From positions 1 through 11,051 of the forward strand of contig JAJRPT010000191.1 in the NCBI GenBank assembly GCA_024280675.1: 11,051 nucleotides of DNA, in the 5' to 3' direction. The stretch's first letter is position 1; each line of letters begins with the position of its first letter. Position numbers and translations under genes: made by a program. The notes beneath the pieces are model-generated. The model was not told the origin of the DNA and searched no databases. It worked only from the letters and a program-made list of their open reading frames with translations. Source of the stretch: Bacteroidota bacterium. Its GTDB lineage: Bacteria > Bacteroidota > Ignavibacteria > Kapaibacteriales > UBA2268. This document shows positions 1 through 6,368 of the stretch, piece after piece.

Positions 1-927
1 CCTAAAATTGCAGTTTATGCACCACCTGGTGCGCAGCCTTGGGATGATGCCGTTCGCCTAGCACTCGAATATGCCGAGGTTCAGTATGAAATAATTTACG
101 ACGAAGAAGTGCTCGACGGTAAGCTGAGTAAATATGATTGGCTTCACCTTCACCACGAAGATTTCACTGGGCAGTACGGCAAATTTTGGGGAACTCAACG
201 TAATCAACCATGGTATATTCAGCAAGTGGCACTCAGCGAGGCAATGGCAAAAAGGCTTGGTTATTCCAAAGTATCGGAGATGAAACTTGCCGTTGCTAGA
301 AAAATCCGTGAATATGTTTCCAGTGGTGGATTCATGTTTGCCATGTGTTCGGCACCGGATTCATTCGATGTTGCCCTCGCCGCCGGTGGAGTCGATATAG
401 CCGAAACCATGTTCGATGGCGACCCAATGGACAGGAATGCTCAAAGTAAATTGGATTTCTCACAAACATTTGCATTCGAGAATTTCAGAATTGTTACAAA
501 CCCGTCAGAGTATGAAATTTCCACCATTGATGTGGGTCCTACTTCGATTAGGTCACCTGAGCAGGATTGGTTTACATTGTTTGAATTTTCTGCAAAGTAC
601 GACCCCGTTCCTTCGATGCTTACGCAAAATCACAGTGGATTAGTTCAGGGGTTTTTGGGACAAACAACTGCATTTCGGCGAACTAATCTGAAGAAATCAA
701 CTTTAATTCTTGCCGAAAGAGAAGGCACAGACGAAATAAAATATGTTCACGGATCTTTCGGTCGGGGCAATTTCACTTTCTATGGTGGGCATGATCCAGA
801 GGATTATCGCCATGGCTTGGGCGATCCGGTCACAGAGTTGAAGATGTTCAAAAACTCCCCTGGCTACCGTCTTATACTCAATAATATATTATTTCCAGCG
901 GCGAAGAAAAAAGAACAAAAGACATGA
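1..927 (+). CDS. Conserved protein of the so-called 'asparagine synthetase B' family (5' end missing)
   Basis: The frame is open from the first base, so this is the C-terminal 308 residues of a longer protein whose start lies outside the window. Recognisable stretches are PKIAVYAPPG at the left edge, YDWLHLHHEDFTGQYGKFWG, GGFMFAMCSAPDSFDVALAAGG, DPVPSMLTQNH, YGGHDPEDYRH and the C-terminal tail NNILFPAAKKKEQKT. From memory, this matches a family in Bacteroidota and related phyla that databases call 'asparagine synthetase B'. No N-terminal nucleophile amidotransferase or ATP-pyrophosphatase motifs are seen in the visible part, so the name is probably an inherited mis-annotation. The FAMCSA segment resembles the nucleophile turn of class I glutamine amidotransferase/ThuA-like folds; that is inference. 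The last 31 bases of the gene form the start of a tandem repeat that continues downstream. Family assignment is fairly sure; function is unknown. Confidence 0.8.
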   Translation, partial: PKIAVYAPPGAQPWDDAVRLALEYAEVQYEIIYDEEVLDGKLSKYDWLHLHHEDFTGQYGKFWGTQRNQPWYIQQVALSEAMAKRLGYSKVSEMKLAVARKIREYVSSGGFMFAMCSAPDSFDVALAAGGVDIAETMFDGDPMDRNAQSKLDFSQTFAFENFRIVTNPSEYEISTIDVGPTSIRSPEQDWFTLFEFSAKYDPVPSMLTQNHSGLVQGFLGQTTAFRRTNLKKSTLILAEREGTDEIKYVHGSFGRGNFTFYGGHDPEDYRHGLGDPVTELKMFKNSPGYRLILNNILFPAAKKKEQKT

Positions 928-1248
928 ATCTCACAAAGCTGAGAACTAAGAGCATTGTTTAATTTAAAAAGTCACAATGTGACCCAGCGGCGAAGAAAAA
1001 AGAACAGAAGACTTGAATCTCACAAAGCTGAGAACTAAGAGCATTGTTTAATTTAAAAAGTCACAATGTGACCCAGCGGCGAAGAAAAAAGAACAAAAGA
1101 CATGAATCTCACAAAGCTGAGAACTAAGAGCATTGTTTAATTTAAAAAGTCACAACGTGACCCAGCGGCGAAGAAAAAAGAACAAAAGACATGAATCTCA
1201 CAAAGCTGAGAACTAAGAGCATTGTTTAATTTAAAAAGTCACAACGTG
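896..1248. repeat. Tandem array of four 89-bp units beginning in the end of the upstream gene
   Basis: Units begin with CAGCGGCGAAG at 896, 985, 1074 and 1163, an exact 89-bp period. The fourth unit runs to about 1248 and lacks only the last bases. Differences are few: unit 2 has cagaagactt for caaaagacat, and units 3 and 4 have CACAACGTG where units 1 and 2 have CACAATGTG. The first 31 bases of unit 1 encode the tail AAKKKEQKT plus stop of the upstream gene, so the unit is gene end plus about 58 bp of downstream spacer. Each unit contains three short dyads: TCTCA/TGAGA with a 6-nt gap, TTTAA-T-TTAAA, and GTCACA-A-TGTGAC (shortened to GTCAC/GTGAC by the T-to-C change in unit 3, and further degraded at the ragged end of unit 4). 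There are no unique spacers between units, so this is not CRISPR. It accounts for the gene-free stretch 928-1297. Confidence 0.95.
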
Positions 1249-1297
1249 GCTCTGATTAGATTTTTCCCTCATGCAAATCCCAAATAGGAAAACACAT

Positions 1298-1498
1298 TTA
1301 ATAATCTTCCCAAATTAAATCGCCATATTTCAACTGGAATTTTTTAAAATATTTTAGTTCTAAATATTTATTTGTTGCTGGATTGTTTGCCGCTTTCAGG
1401 AATGGTTCAAAGTCGATTGTTCTAACAATGCCGTCAGAGAATGTCAGCTCTAATTTGTAAGCATTCAAATATTTTACTTTTTCTAAAGATATTACCAT
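1298..1498 (-). CDS. DUF2442 domain small protein
   Basis: A 66-residue protein starting MVISLEKVKYL, with LELTFSDGIVRTIDFEPFL in the middle and LKYGDLIWEDY at the end. This follows the DUF2442 pattern: a short beta-rich domain with FsDG, a following Asp in a 'vD' strand, and a terminal strand ending in an 'i.W' motif. The domain's function is not established. It lies directly behind the DUF4160 gene. The ATG at 1498 leaves a 2-nt gap after that gene's stop. A TTG at 1504 would give a 4-bp TTGA stop/start overlap and two extra residues (MI). I prefer the ATG because it matches the usual family start; no Shine-Dalgarno sequence decides it. The two genes are clearly one transcription unit. DUF2442 and DUF4160 genes are often adjacent and the pair is sometimes suspected to be a toxin-antitoxin-like module; that role is inference here. 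Confidence 0.8.
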   Translation of the reverse strand: MVISLEKVKYLNAYKLELTFSDGIVRTIDFEPFLKAANNPATNKYLELKYFKKFQLKYGDLIWEDY

Positions 1499-1500
1499 AA

Positions 1501-1806
1501 TCAACTCAATTTTTTATTAATTTTAACAGACTCAATTCTCTGGTTGTAAACAAAGAAATTTATCCATTTTTCTATAATGTCCTTGTGGTAAATTTCTACC
1601 AGAGTTTTCAATTTCTTTTTATTTTTGCGATCTAAAGGCATTTTACCTTTTACATTTAAAATTCTAATTTCTTTAAATTCGCCATCCACAAAAATAATTT
1701 CAGCCTTGCTTTCGCGCCCACGATATTTCCCGTGAACGTGAATTGGGGAATGTTCATTGGAATAGAAAAGAACAACAAGTCCTAAATATTCATAGAGTTT
1801 TGGCAT
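1501..1806 (-). CDS. DUF4160 domain protein
   Basis: A 101-residue protein starting MPKLYEYLGLVVLFYSNEHSPIHVHGKYRG. The 'MP.i....G....fys.....PhvHv' opening with clustered histidines (His19, His23, His25) and the later 'hkd.i.kW' segment (Trp81) are the signature of DUF4160. It is somewhat longer than the common 80-90 residue forms because of a lysine-rich middle (about residues 60-68) and tail. There is no signal peptide or membrane segment, so it is likely cytosolic. It is the first gene of a two-gene minus-strand unit with DUF2442. The pair is visibly more AT-rich than polA or the upstream gene and sits between two blocks of the same repeat, which suggests acquisition as a cassette. The DUF has no proven activity; the conserved histidines would suit metal or nucleic-acid chemistry, but that is speculation. 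Confidence 0.82.
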   Translation of the reverse strand: MPKLYEYLGLVVLFYSNEHSPIHVHGKYRGRESKAEIIFVDGEFKEIRILNVKGKMPLDRKNKKKLKTLVEIYHKDIIEKWINFFVYNQRIESVKINKKLS

Positions 1807-1842
1807 TTAAGTTTGTTTAAAGGTTGATGAGTACAAATTAAG

Positions 1843-1850
1843 CAAACGTA
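1843..1850 (-). promoter_or_regulatory. Candidate -7 box for the DUF4160-DUF2442 unit
   Basis: Read on the minus strand this is TACGTTTG, an exact match to the Bacteroidota -7 consensus TAnnTTTG. It would place the transcript start near 1836, about 30 nt before the ATG at 1806. No TTTG lies at the expected distance upstream (the nearest, TTTTTG, is only 10 nt away), so the assignment rests on the -7 box alone. Confidence 0.35.
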
Positions 1851-1885
1851 TTGAGATTCCCAAAAATTGTATATGGAAAAATCAC

Positions 1886-2031
1886 GAGCATTGTTTAATT
1901 TAAAAGTCACAATGTGACCCAGCGGCGAAGAAAAAAGAACAAAAGACATGAATCTCACAAAGCTGAGAACTAAGAGCATTGTTTAATTTAAAAGTCACAA
2001 TGTGACCCAGCGGCGAAGAACAGAAGACATG
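1886..2031. repeat. Second block of the same repeat: partial, complete and truncated unit
   Basis: This block continues the array seen at 896-1248. Bases 1886-1919 match the last third of a unit (gagcattgttt onward). Bases 1920-2007 are a complete unit of 88 bp, one A shorter because it reads TTTAAAAGTCAC rather than TTTAAAAAGTCAC. Bases 2008-2031 are the beginning of another unit with about 7 nt missing from its A-rich part, ending at gacatga. The one-A-shorter form occurs in both informative units here and in none of the left block, so the two blocks have separate histories. With the candidate promoters at 1843-1850 and 2055-2062, the block accounts for the gene-free stretch 1807-2112. Confidence 0.93.
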
Positions 2032-2043
2032 ATATATTCAGCT

Positions 2044-2082
2044 AGTTAAGAAAGTAATTTTGCAAGTAATAAATTCTTAACT
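2044..2082. promoter_or_regulatory. 9-bp inverted repeat bracketing the candidate polA promoter
   Basis: AGTTAAGAA at 2044-2052 is the perfect reverse complement of TTCTTAACT at 2074-2082, with 21 nt between. The spacer contains TAATTTTG at 2055-2062, a perfect TAnnTTTG -7 box, with a predicted transcript start near 2069 and a leader of about 44 nt before polA. No TTTG is found about 20 nt further upstream, so the -33 element is weak or absent. The two half-sites lie on either side of the -7 box, an arrangement suited to a dimeric regulator; a 21-nt-loop RNA hairpin is less likely because the left half-site lies upstream of the predicted start. The inverted repeat is certain; its function is inferred. 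Confidence 0.5.
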
Positions 2083-2112
2083 TGTGAATCAGAAAAATAA
2101 CCAAAAGCGAAT

Positions 2113-4917
2113 ATGAAGAAAATATATCTTGTCGATGCCATGTCAATGGTATTTAGAGCATTTCATGCAATGGGTCGTTCGGGACTAACAAGCCCAAATG
2201 GCTCGCCATCGGGTGCGGTTTTTGGTTTTGTGAATATTTTAACAAAGTTGATTGACACTCACTCACCCGATCATCTGGCAATAGTATTCGACACATCAGC
2301 TCCTACTTTCCGCCATGAACTTTACCCAGAATATAAGGCAAATCGTGCTGAATTTCCAGAAGAACTAATACCACAAATTCCTAGGATTAAGCAAGTAATA
2401 GAGCTTCTTGGGATTCCACAAATTGAGATGGATGGGTTCGAGGCAGATGACATTATTGCAACTTTGGCACACCAGGCATCGGAGCAGAAGGTGGAGAGCT
2501 TTCTTGTCACATCCGACAAGGACTTCATGCAGTTGGTTGATGATTATACTTTTTTGCTCAAACCAAGTAAGGAGTTCAAAGATGGGCTGGAGGTGGTTAG
2601 TTCCCGTGGAGTGATGGAAAAGTTTGGTGTCCCCCCCCGGCAAGTAATCGACATTCAAGCAATCACTGGAGACTCCGTCGATAATATACCTGGAGTCAAG
2701 GGGATTGGCCCAAAGGGTGCTGTTCCGCTGATTGAAAAATATGGAACTCTTGAGAATTTGTATAAACATATTGAGGAAATTGACAAGAAATCAATTAAGA
2801 CTAAGTTAGTAGAACACAAGGAGATGGCATTTCTTTCCAAAAAACTTGCAACCTTAAAAAGAGATGTACCAATAGATTTTACGATAGAGGATTGCAAAAG
2901 CAAAGCGGTCAAATATGGAGGGCTAGATGATTTCTTTGCCCAGATGGGCTTTCGTATGCTCAGAAAAAAATGGCATGACAAATCGCTTTCAGAAAATATT
3001 AGAGTTCATAAATCAGCCATTTCAAATAAAATTAGCGAAGAAACTAATTCTGAATATGAAAACATCAGCACCACAAAGCATGATTATCAGCTAATCAATA
3101 CAGTGGATAAATTGGACGGGTTAATTATACAACTCGCTAATTCGGGCGAGATTTCATTCGATTTGGAGACAGATGGTCTGGATGTCCACCGTTGCAATAT
3201 TGTCGGGATTGCTTTTTCAGACAAAGAGTTTACGGGATATTATATTCCAGTTTTTGACAAAAATAATATTCAAACAAGTGTAGATTTATTTGCTCCCGAA
3301 AAAGATTACAGTGACTTTCTTGATATTAGTTTAGTAATCCAAAAGATAAAACCTTTGCTTGAAAATGATAAAATTGGAAAGATTGGTCAGAACCTAAAAT
3401 TTGATAATGTTATTCTTTGCAGATATGGAGTTGGCGTAAGCCCCATTTCATTTGACACAATGCTTGCTCAATATATTCTCAATCCAGATAAAAAGCAAGG
3501 AATGGACGAGCTGGCAAGAACTTATTTAAATTATTCACCTGTGCCAATTTCAAAATTAATTGGTGAAAAAAAGAAAGAACAACGCTCAATGGCAGACCTC
3601 CACCCGAGCGAAATATCGGATTATGCTTGCGAGGATGCCGATGTAACGCTGAGGCTTAAAAATAGACTTACGACAATACTGGAAAAAGAAAATTTGCTCA
3701 AGTTGGCACAAGAGATTGAATTTCCAACAGTTGGAGTACTTAGCAAAATGGAGTACAATGGGATTGCCATTGACACTGTGGCACTCAGGCAATTAGAGAT
3801 TAAGGTAGGTACTGAAATAGAAAAACTGAAAAAGATAATTTACGAAGAAGCCGGCATTGAGTTCAATATTGATTCTCCAAAACAGCTTGCTCATGTTTTA
3901 TTTGAAAAGCTAATGATCCCGCCCAGCAAGAAGACGAAGACGGGATATTCGACCGATGTTGGTGTGCTAGGTGACCTTGCAGATATTTGGGATATTGCCA
4001 AATATTTGCTAGAGTATAGGACTCTTGCAAAGCTGAACTCGACATATATCAAGGCTCTGCCGAAGATGGTGAACAAGAGAACGGGACGGATTCATACAAC
4101 ATACAATCAGTCTGTGGCAGCTACCGGCAGACTTAGCTCTGCTAATCCAAACTTGCAAAACATTCCCATCCGTACCACGATGGGGAAAGAAGTCCGCAAA
4201 GCATTTATTGCCACGGGTGACAATCTTTTGCTTGCCGCCGATTACTCCCAAATTGAACTGAGAATAATGGCATTTATCTCAAAAGACGCACACTTGATAG
4301 ACTCTTTTAAGAAAAATGTTGATTTCCACACCGCAACTGCTTCTAAGATATTTTCCAAAGACTTGTCCGACATAAGCTCTGAGCAGAGAGGAATTGCTAA
4401 GACAGTGAATTTTGGAATTTTGTACGGACAAGGTGCATTTGGACTCTCAAAGAGTCTGTCCATCACTCGAAAAGAAGCCAAGGATCTTATCGATAATTAT
4501 TTTGATTCCTATCCATCAATCAGAAATTATATCGACAAAACTGTCGAATTTACTCGCAATCATGGCTACGCAGAAACATTGCTGGGTCGCAGGAGATATT
4601 TTCCAGATATTGCCGCAAGCAATCGCAATCTAAGGTCGGCGGCAGAACGCGCGGCAATCAACATGCCGATTCAAGGCACGGCTGCCGATATGATGAAGAG
4701 GGCAATGATTTCGATTGCCAATGCGATGGAAGAAAATAATTTCCTGTCCAAGATGATATTGCAAGTCCACGATGAGCTTGTCTTCGAGGTGTTGCCATCT
4801 GAGATGGAAAGGCTTTCTGTTTTGCTAAGGGAAAAGATGGAGTCTGCGTTGCCACTTGGCGATGTTCCTGTCCTTGTCGATATTGGCATGGGCAAGAATT
4901 GGTTTTTGGCACATTAA
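2113..4917 (+). CDS. polA: DNA polymerase I
   Basis: A full-length 934-residue family A polymerase for gap filling, Okazaki primer removal and repair synthesis. Residues 1-290 form the 5' nuclease: LVDAMSMVFRAFHAM with Asp8, YPEYKANR, DGFEADDIIATLA, SDKDFMQLV, and the helix-hairpin-helix region DSVDNIPGVKGIGPKGA. Residues about 325-525 form the 3'-5' exonuclease with all proofreading residues: FDLETDGLD (Asp350, Glu352), GQNLKFD (Asp431) and YACED (Tyr504, Asp508). The polymerase domain follows with motif A (AADYSQIELR, Asp710), motif B/O-helix (RGIAKTVNFGILYG, with Arg759, Lys763, Phe767, Tyr771) and motif C (QVHDELV, His886, Asp887, Glu888). Phe767 is the residue that normally discriminates against dideoxynucleotides. 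The start has no clear Shine-Dalgarno but is the only one fitting the family N-terminus. It stands alone and converges on ychF. A run of eight C at 2631-2638 lies inside the 5' nuclease region. Confidence 0.98.
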   Translation: MKKIYLVDAMSMVFRAFHAMGRSGLTSPNGSPSGAVFGFVNILTKLIDTHSPDHLAIVFDTSAPTFRHELYPEYKANRAEFPEELIPQIPRIKQVIELLGIPQIEMDGFEADDIIATLAHQASEQKVESFLVTSDKDFMQLVDDYTFLLKPSKEFKDGLEVVSSRGVMEKFGVPPRQVIDIQAITGDSVDNIPGVKGIGPKGAVPLIEKYGTLENLYKHIEEIDKKSIKTKLVEHKEMAFLSKKLATLKRDVPIDFTIEDCKSKAVKYGGLDDFFAQMGFRMLRKKWHDKSLSENIRVHKSAISNKISEETNSEYENISTTKHDYQLINTVDKLDGLIIQLANSGEISFDLETDGLDVHRCNIVGIAFSDKEFTGYYIPVFDKNNIQTSVDLFAPEKDYSDFLDISLVIQKIKPLLENDKIGKIGQNLKFDNVILCRYGVGVSPISFDTMLAQYILNPDKKQGMDELARTYLNYSPVPISKLIGEKKKEQRSMADLHPSEISDYACEDADVTLRLKNRLTTILEKENLLKLAQEIEFPTVGVLSKMEYNGIAIDTVALRQLEIKVGTEIEKLKKIIYEEAGIEFNIDSPKQLAHVLFEKLMIPPSKKTKTGYSTDVGVLGDLADIWDIAKYLLEYRTLAKLNSTYIKALPKMVNKRTGRIHTTYNQSVAATGRLSSANPNLQNIPIRTTMGKEVRKAFIATGDNLLLAADYSQIELRIMAFISKDAHLIDSFKKNVDFHTATASKIFSKDLSDISSEQRGIAKTVNFGILYGQGAFGLSKSLSITRKEAKDLIDNYFDSYPSIRNYIDKTVEFTRNHGYAETLLGRRRYFPDIAASNRNLRSAAERAAINMPIQGTAADMMKRAMISIANAMEENNFLSKMILQVHDELVFEVLPSEMERLSVLLREKMESALPLGDVPVLVDIGMGKNWFLAH

Positions 4918-4943
4918 AGTATTCATTAATTTTTGTTGCCAAA
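4905..4943. terminator. Weak possible terminator between polA and ychF
   Basis: TTTGGCA at 4905-4911 pairs with TGCCAAA at 4937-4943, and within the loop ATTAA (4913-4917) pairs with TTAAT (4926-4930). The dyad covers the short gap between two convergent stop codons, which is where a shared terminator would be expected. The stem is interrupted and AT-rich and no clean T-run follows on either side, so this is a weak candidate. Confidence 0.25.
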
Positions 4944-4947
4944 TCAT

Positions 4948-6057
4948 TTACACATTAAATCTAAAATGGATTACATCCCCATCTTTTACAATATAATCTT
5001 TTCCTTCCATCCGGATTTTACCAGCTTCTTTAATAGCGGATTCGGAATGAAGTTCAAAGAGGTCTTGGCAATGATAAGTTTCAGCCTTGATGAACCCACG
5101 CTCGAAGTCAGTATGAATGACACCAGCACACTTTGGAGCAACAGAGCCCGCTCTGAAGGTCCAGGCCCGAACCTCTTTTTCGCTAGCCGTGAAATAAGTT
5201 GCAAGGTCTAGCATTTTGTACCCAGCATGGATTAATTTATCTAGCCCAGATTCTTCGAGTCCAAAATCTTTTAGGAATTCTAATTTTTCTTCGGCAGTCT
5301 CCAATTCTGAAATCTCAGATTCCATTTGAGCCGAAATTACAACTACTTCCGAATCATTCTCCTTTGCGATTCGGCGAACAATCCTCACATATTCATTTTC
5401 CTCAGTGATTGACCCCTCATCGACATTGCAACAGAACAATACTTTTTTCATTGTAATCAGGTGCAAATCATTTATTGCATTCAATTCTTTTTCTCCCAAA
5501 TCAAGCGAGCGTGCAGGCTTTCCTTCGTCCAAGGTATTTTCTAACTGCTCCAACACTGGCGTGAGAATTTTCCCTTGCTCTGATATTTTCTTGTCTTGGG
5601 AACGAATCATTTTGCCAATCTTTTCCTTCCGCTTTTGTACAGTCTCAAGATCAGCATAGGCAAGCTCCATCTCGATTGTAGCGATGTCACGCTCGGGATC
5701 GACACCTCCATCGACGTGTACAACATTGTCATCATCAAAACAACGTACCACATGAATTACGGCACCAGTTTGCCTGATATTTGCCAAAAACTTATTTCCC
5801 AAGCCCTCACCTTTGGAAGCACCTTTTACAAGCCCCGCAATATCTACAAATTCAACTACTGTTGGAATAATCTTTAGTGGTTTGATAAAATCAGTTATAT
5901 TGTAGAGTCTTTTGTCTGGTATGTCCACAATGCCCACATTTGGGTCGATTGTACAAAATGGATAGTTAGCCGCTTCGGCTGGAGATGAAGTGATTGCGTT
6001 GAAAAGAGTTGATTTGCCAACATTTGGCAAACCCACAATTCCTAGATTAAGTGACAT
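4948..6057 (-). CDS. ychF: Ribosome-associated GTPase/ATPase YchF (EngD)
   Basis: A 369-residue protein, the normal length for YchF/Ola1, an Obg-family nucleotide-binding protein that associates with ribosomes and is linked to translation and stress control. The P-loop is GLPNVGKST (residues 9-17), the switch region is YPFCTIDPNVGIV, and G3 is DIAGLVKGASKGEGLGNKFL (Asp72 to Gly75). The G4 position reads NVDE (211-214) instead of NKxD, the change that gives this family its preference for ATP. G5-like ISAQMESEI is at 241. A coiled-coil region lies about residues 125-180 and a C-terminal TGS domain runs from about 282, ending in the typical DGDVIHFRFNV. The start ATG at 6057 gives the canonical MSLNLGIVGLPNVGK opening. 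It is convergent with polA and divergent from nuoJ, and appears to be a single-gene unit. Nothing essential is missing. Confidence 0.97.
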   Translation of the reverse strand: MSLNLGIVGLPNVGKSTLFNAITSSPAEAANYPFCTIDPNVGIVDIPDKRLYNITDFIKPLKIIPTVVEFVDIAGLVKGASKGEGLGNKFLANIRQTGAVIHVVRCFDDDNVVHVDGGVDPERDIATIEMELAYADLETVQKRKEKIGKMIRSQDKKISEQGKILTPVLEQLENTLDEGKPARSLDLGEKELNAINDLHLITMKKVLFCCNVDEGSITEENEYVRIVRRIAKENDSEVVVISAQMESEISELETAEEKLEFLKDFGLEESGLDKLIHAGYKMLDLATYFTASEKEVRAWTFRAGSVAPKCAGVIHTDFERGFIKAETYHCQDLFELHSESAIKEAGKIRMEGKDYIVKDGDVIHFRFNV

Positions 6058-6144
6058 ATTTTTACTGAAGTTTTTATTGTTAATATTTCTTTGGAGTGAT
6101 TAATGGTTAAGAATTATTTTTCTTGTTCCAAAAGAACCCAACTA

Positions 6145-6152
6145 CAAAATTA
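6145..6152 (-). promoter_or_regulatory. Possible -7 box for ychF
   Basis: On the minus strand this reads TAATTTTG, an exact TAnnTTTG match, placing a start near 6138 and a leader of about 80 nt before the ychF ATG. No TTTG is found 19-21 nt upstream, so the support is partial and a chance match in AT-rich DNA is possible. Confidence 0.3.
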
Positions 6153-6270
6153 AGTATAAATATTTGAATCTCATAATTTAAACTCCAATTCACAGACAGA
6201 GCCTACACATTACACCCTTTGCAAAAATACTAGGGCAAGCGACTTAGACCATTGCCTTGTATTAATAAGT

Positions 6271-6301
6271 TTTGCCACTTTGCTACTGACTTATTTGCCA
6301 C
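6271..6301 (+). repeat. Three direct repeats TTTGCYAC at the nuoJ promoter
   Basis: TTTGCCAC (6271-6278) is followed without a gap by TTTGCTAC (6279-6286) and, after 7 nt, by TTTGCCAC (6294-6301). The third copy contains the TTTG that serves as the -33 element of the nuoJ promoter. Direct repeats ending at the -33 box suggest a regulator binding next to RNA polymerase. The repeats are directly visible; the regulatory role is inferred. Confidence 0.5.
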
Positions 6302-6325
6302 ACTAAAATATTTTTATTATTTTTG
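6294..6325 (+). promoter_or_regulatory. Bacteroidota-type promoter for nuoJK
   Basis: TTTG at 6294-6297 is separated by 20 nt from TATTTTTG at 6318-6325. This matches the TTTG-N19-21-TAnnTTTG promoter described for Bacteroides and relatives in both boxes and in spacing. Transcription would start near 6332, giving a leader of about 37 nt to the GTG start of nuoJ at 6369. A TTG at 6339 would have almost no leader. This is the best-formed promoter in the window. Confidence 0.6.
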
Positions 6326-6355
6326 AAATAGTTAGAAATTGAAAAATCTTTATTT

Positions 6356-6360
6356 AGGAA
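6356..6360 (+). promoter_or_regulatory. Ribosome binding site that decides the nuoJ start
   Basis: AGGAA sits 8 nt before the GTG at 6369, an optimal spacing. The other in-frame candidate, TTG at 6339, has nothing comparable upstream. The site fixes the nuoJ start 30 bases inside the longest open frame. Confidence 0.6.
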
Positions 6361-6368
6361 ATAAGCAC

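Larger units (their letters stand above)
6058..6368. other. Divergent intergenic region between ychF and nuoJ
   Basis: About 311 bp with no convincing gene. It holds the promoter and direct repeats for nuoJK at its right end and, on the minus strand, a possible -7 box for ychF. The longest plus-strand ORF noted from an ATG (6102) has only 16 codons and no ribosome binding site. No tRNA, riboswitch or other structured RNA is recognised in it. Confidence 0.6.

Noticed and set aside
1499..1504. TTG start of the DUF2442 gene
   Set aside because: Possible (TTGA overlap), but the ATG at 1498 fits the family start equally well and is the commoner codon.
1782..1979. Minus-strand ORF of 65 codons
   Set aside because: It runs through the repeat and the DUF4160 leader, has no recognisable protein pattern and overlaps the DUF4160 start; it is chance.
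896..2031. CRISPR array
   Set aside because: Units are 88/89 bp and directly adjacent with no unique spacers, and no cas genes are nearby.
2365..2769. Long minus-strand ORF inside polA
   Set aside because: It lies wholly opposite the conserved 5' nuclease coding region and its translation resembles no family.
6102..6152. 16-codon ORF in the ychF-nuoJ intergenic region
   Set aside because: No ribosome binding site and no recognisable sequence.
6231..6258. Hairpin GGGCAA/TTGCCT in the ychF-nuoJ intergenic region
   Set aside because: Only five or six pairs including a G-T, with no T-run; too weak to call.
6339..6368. Longer NuoJ starting at TTG 6339
   Set aside because: The extra ten residues are not typical of NuoJ, the promoter would leave almost no leader, and AGGAA is spaced correctly for GTG 6369.
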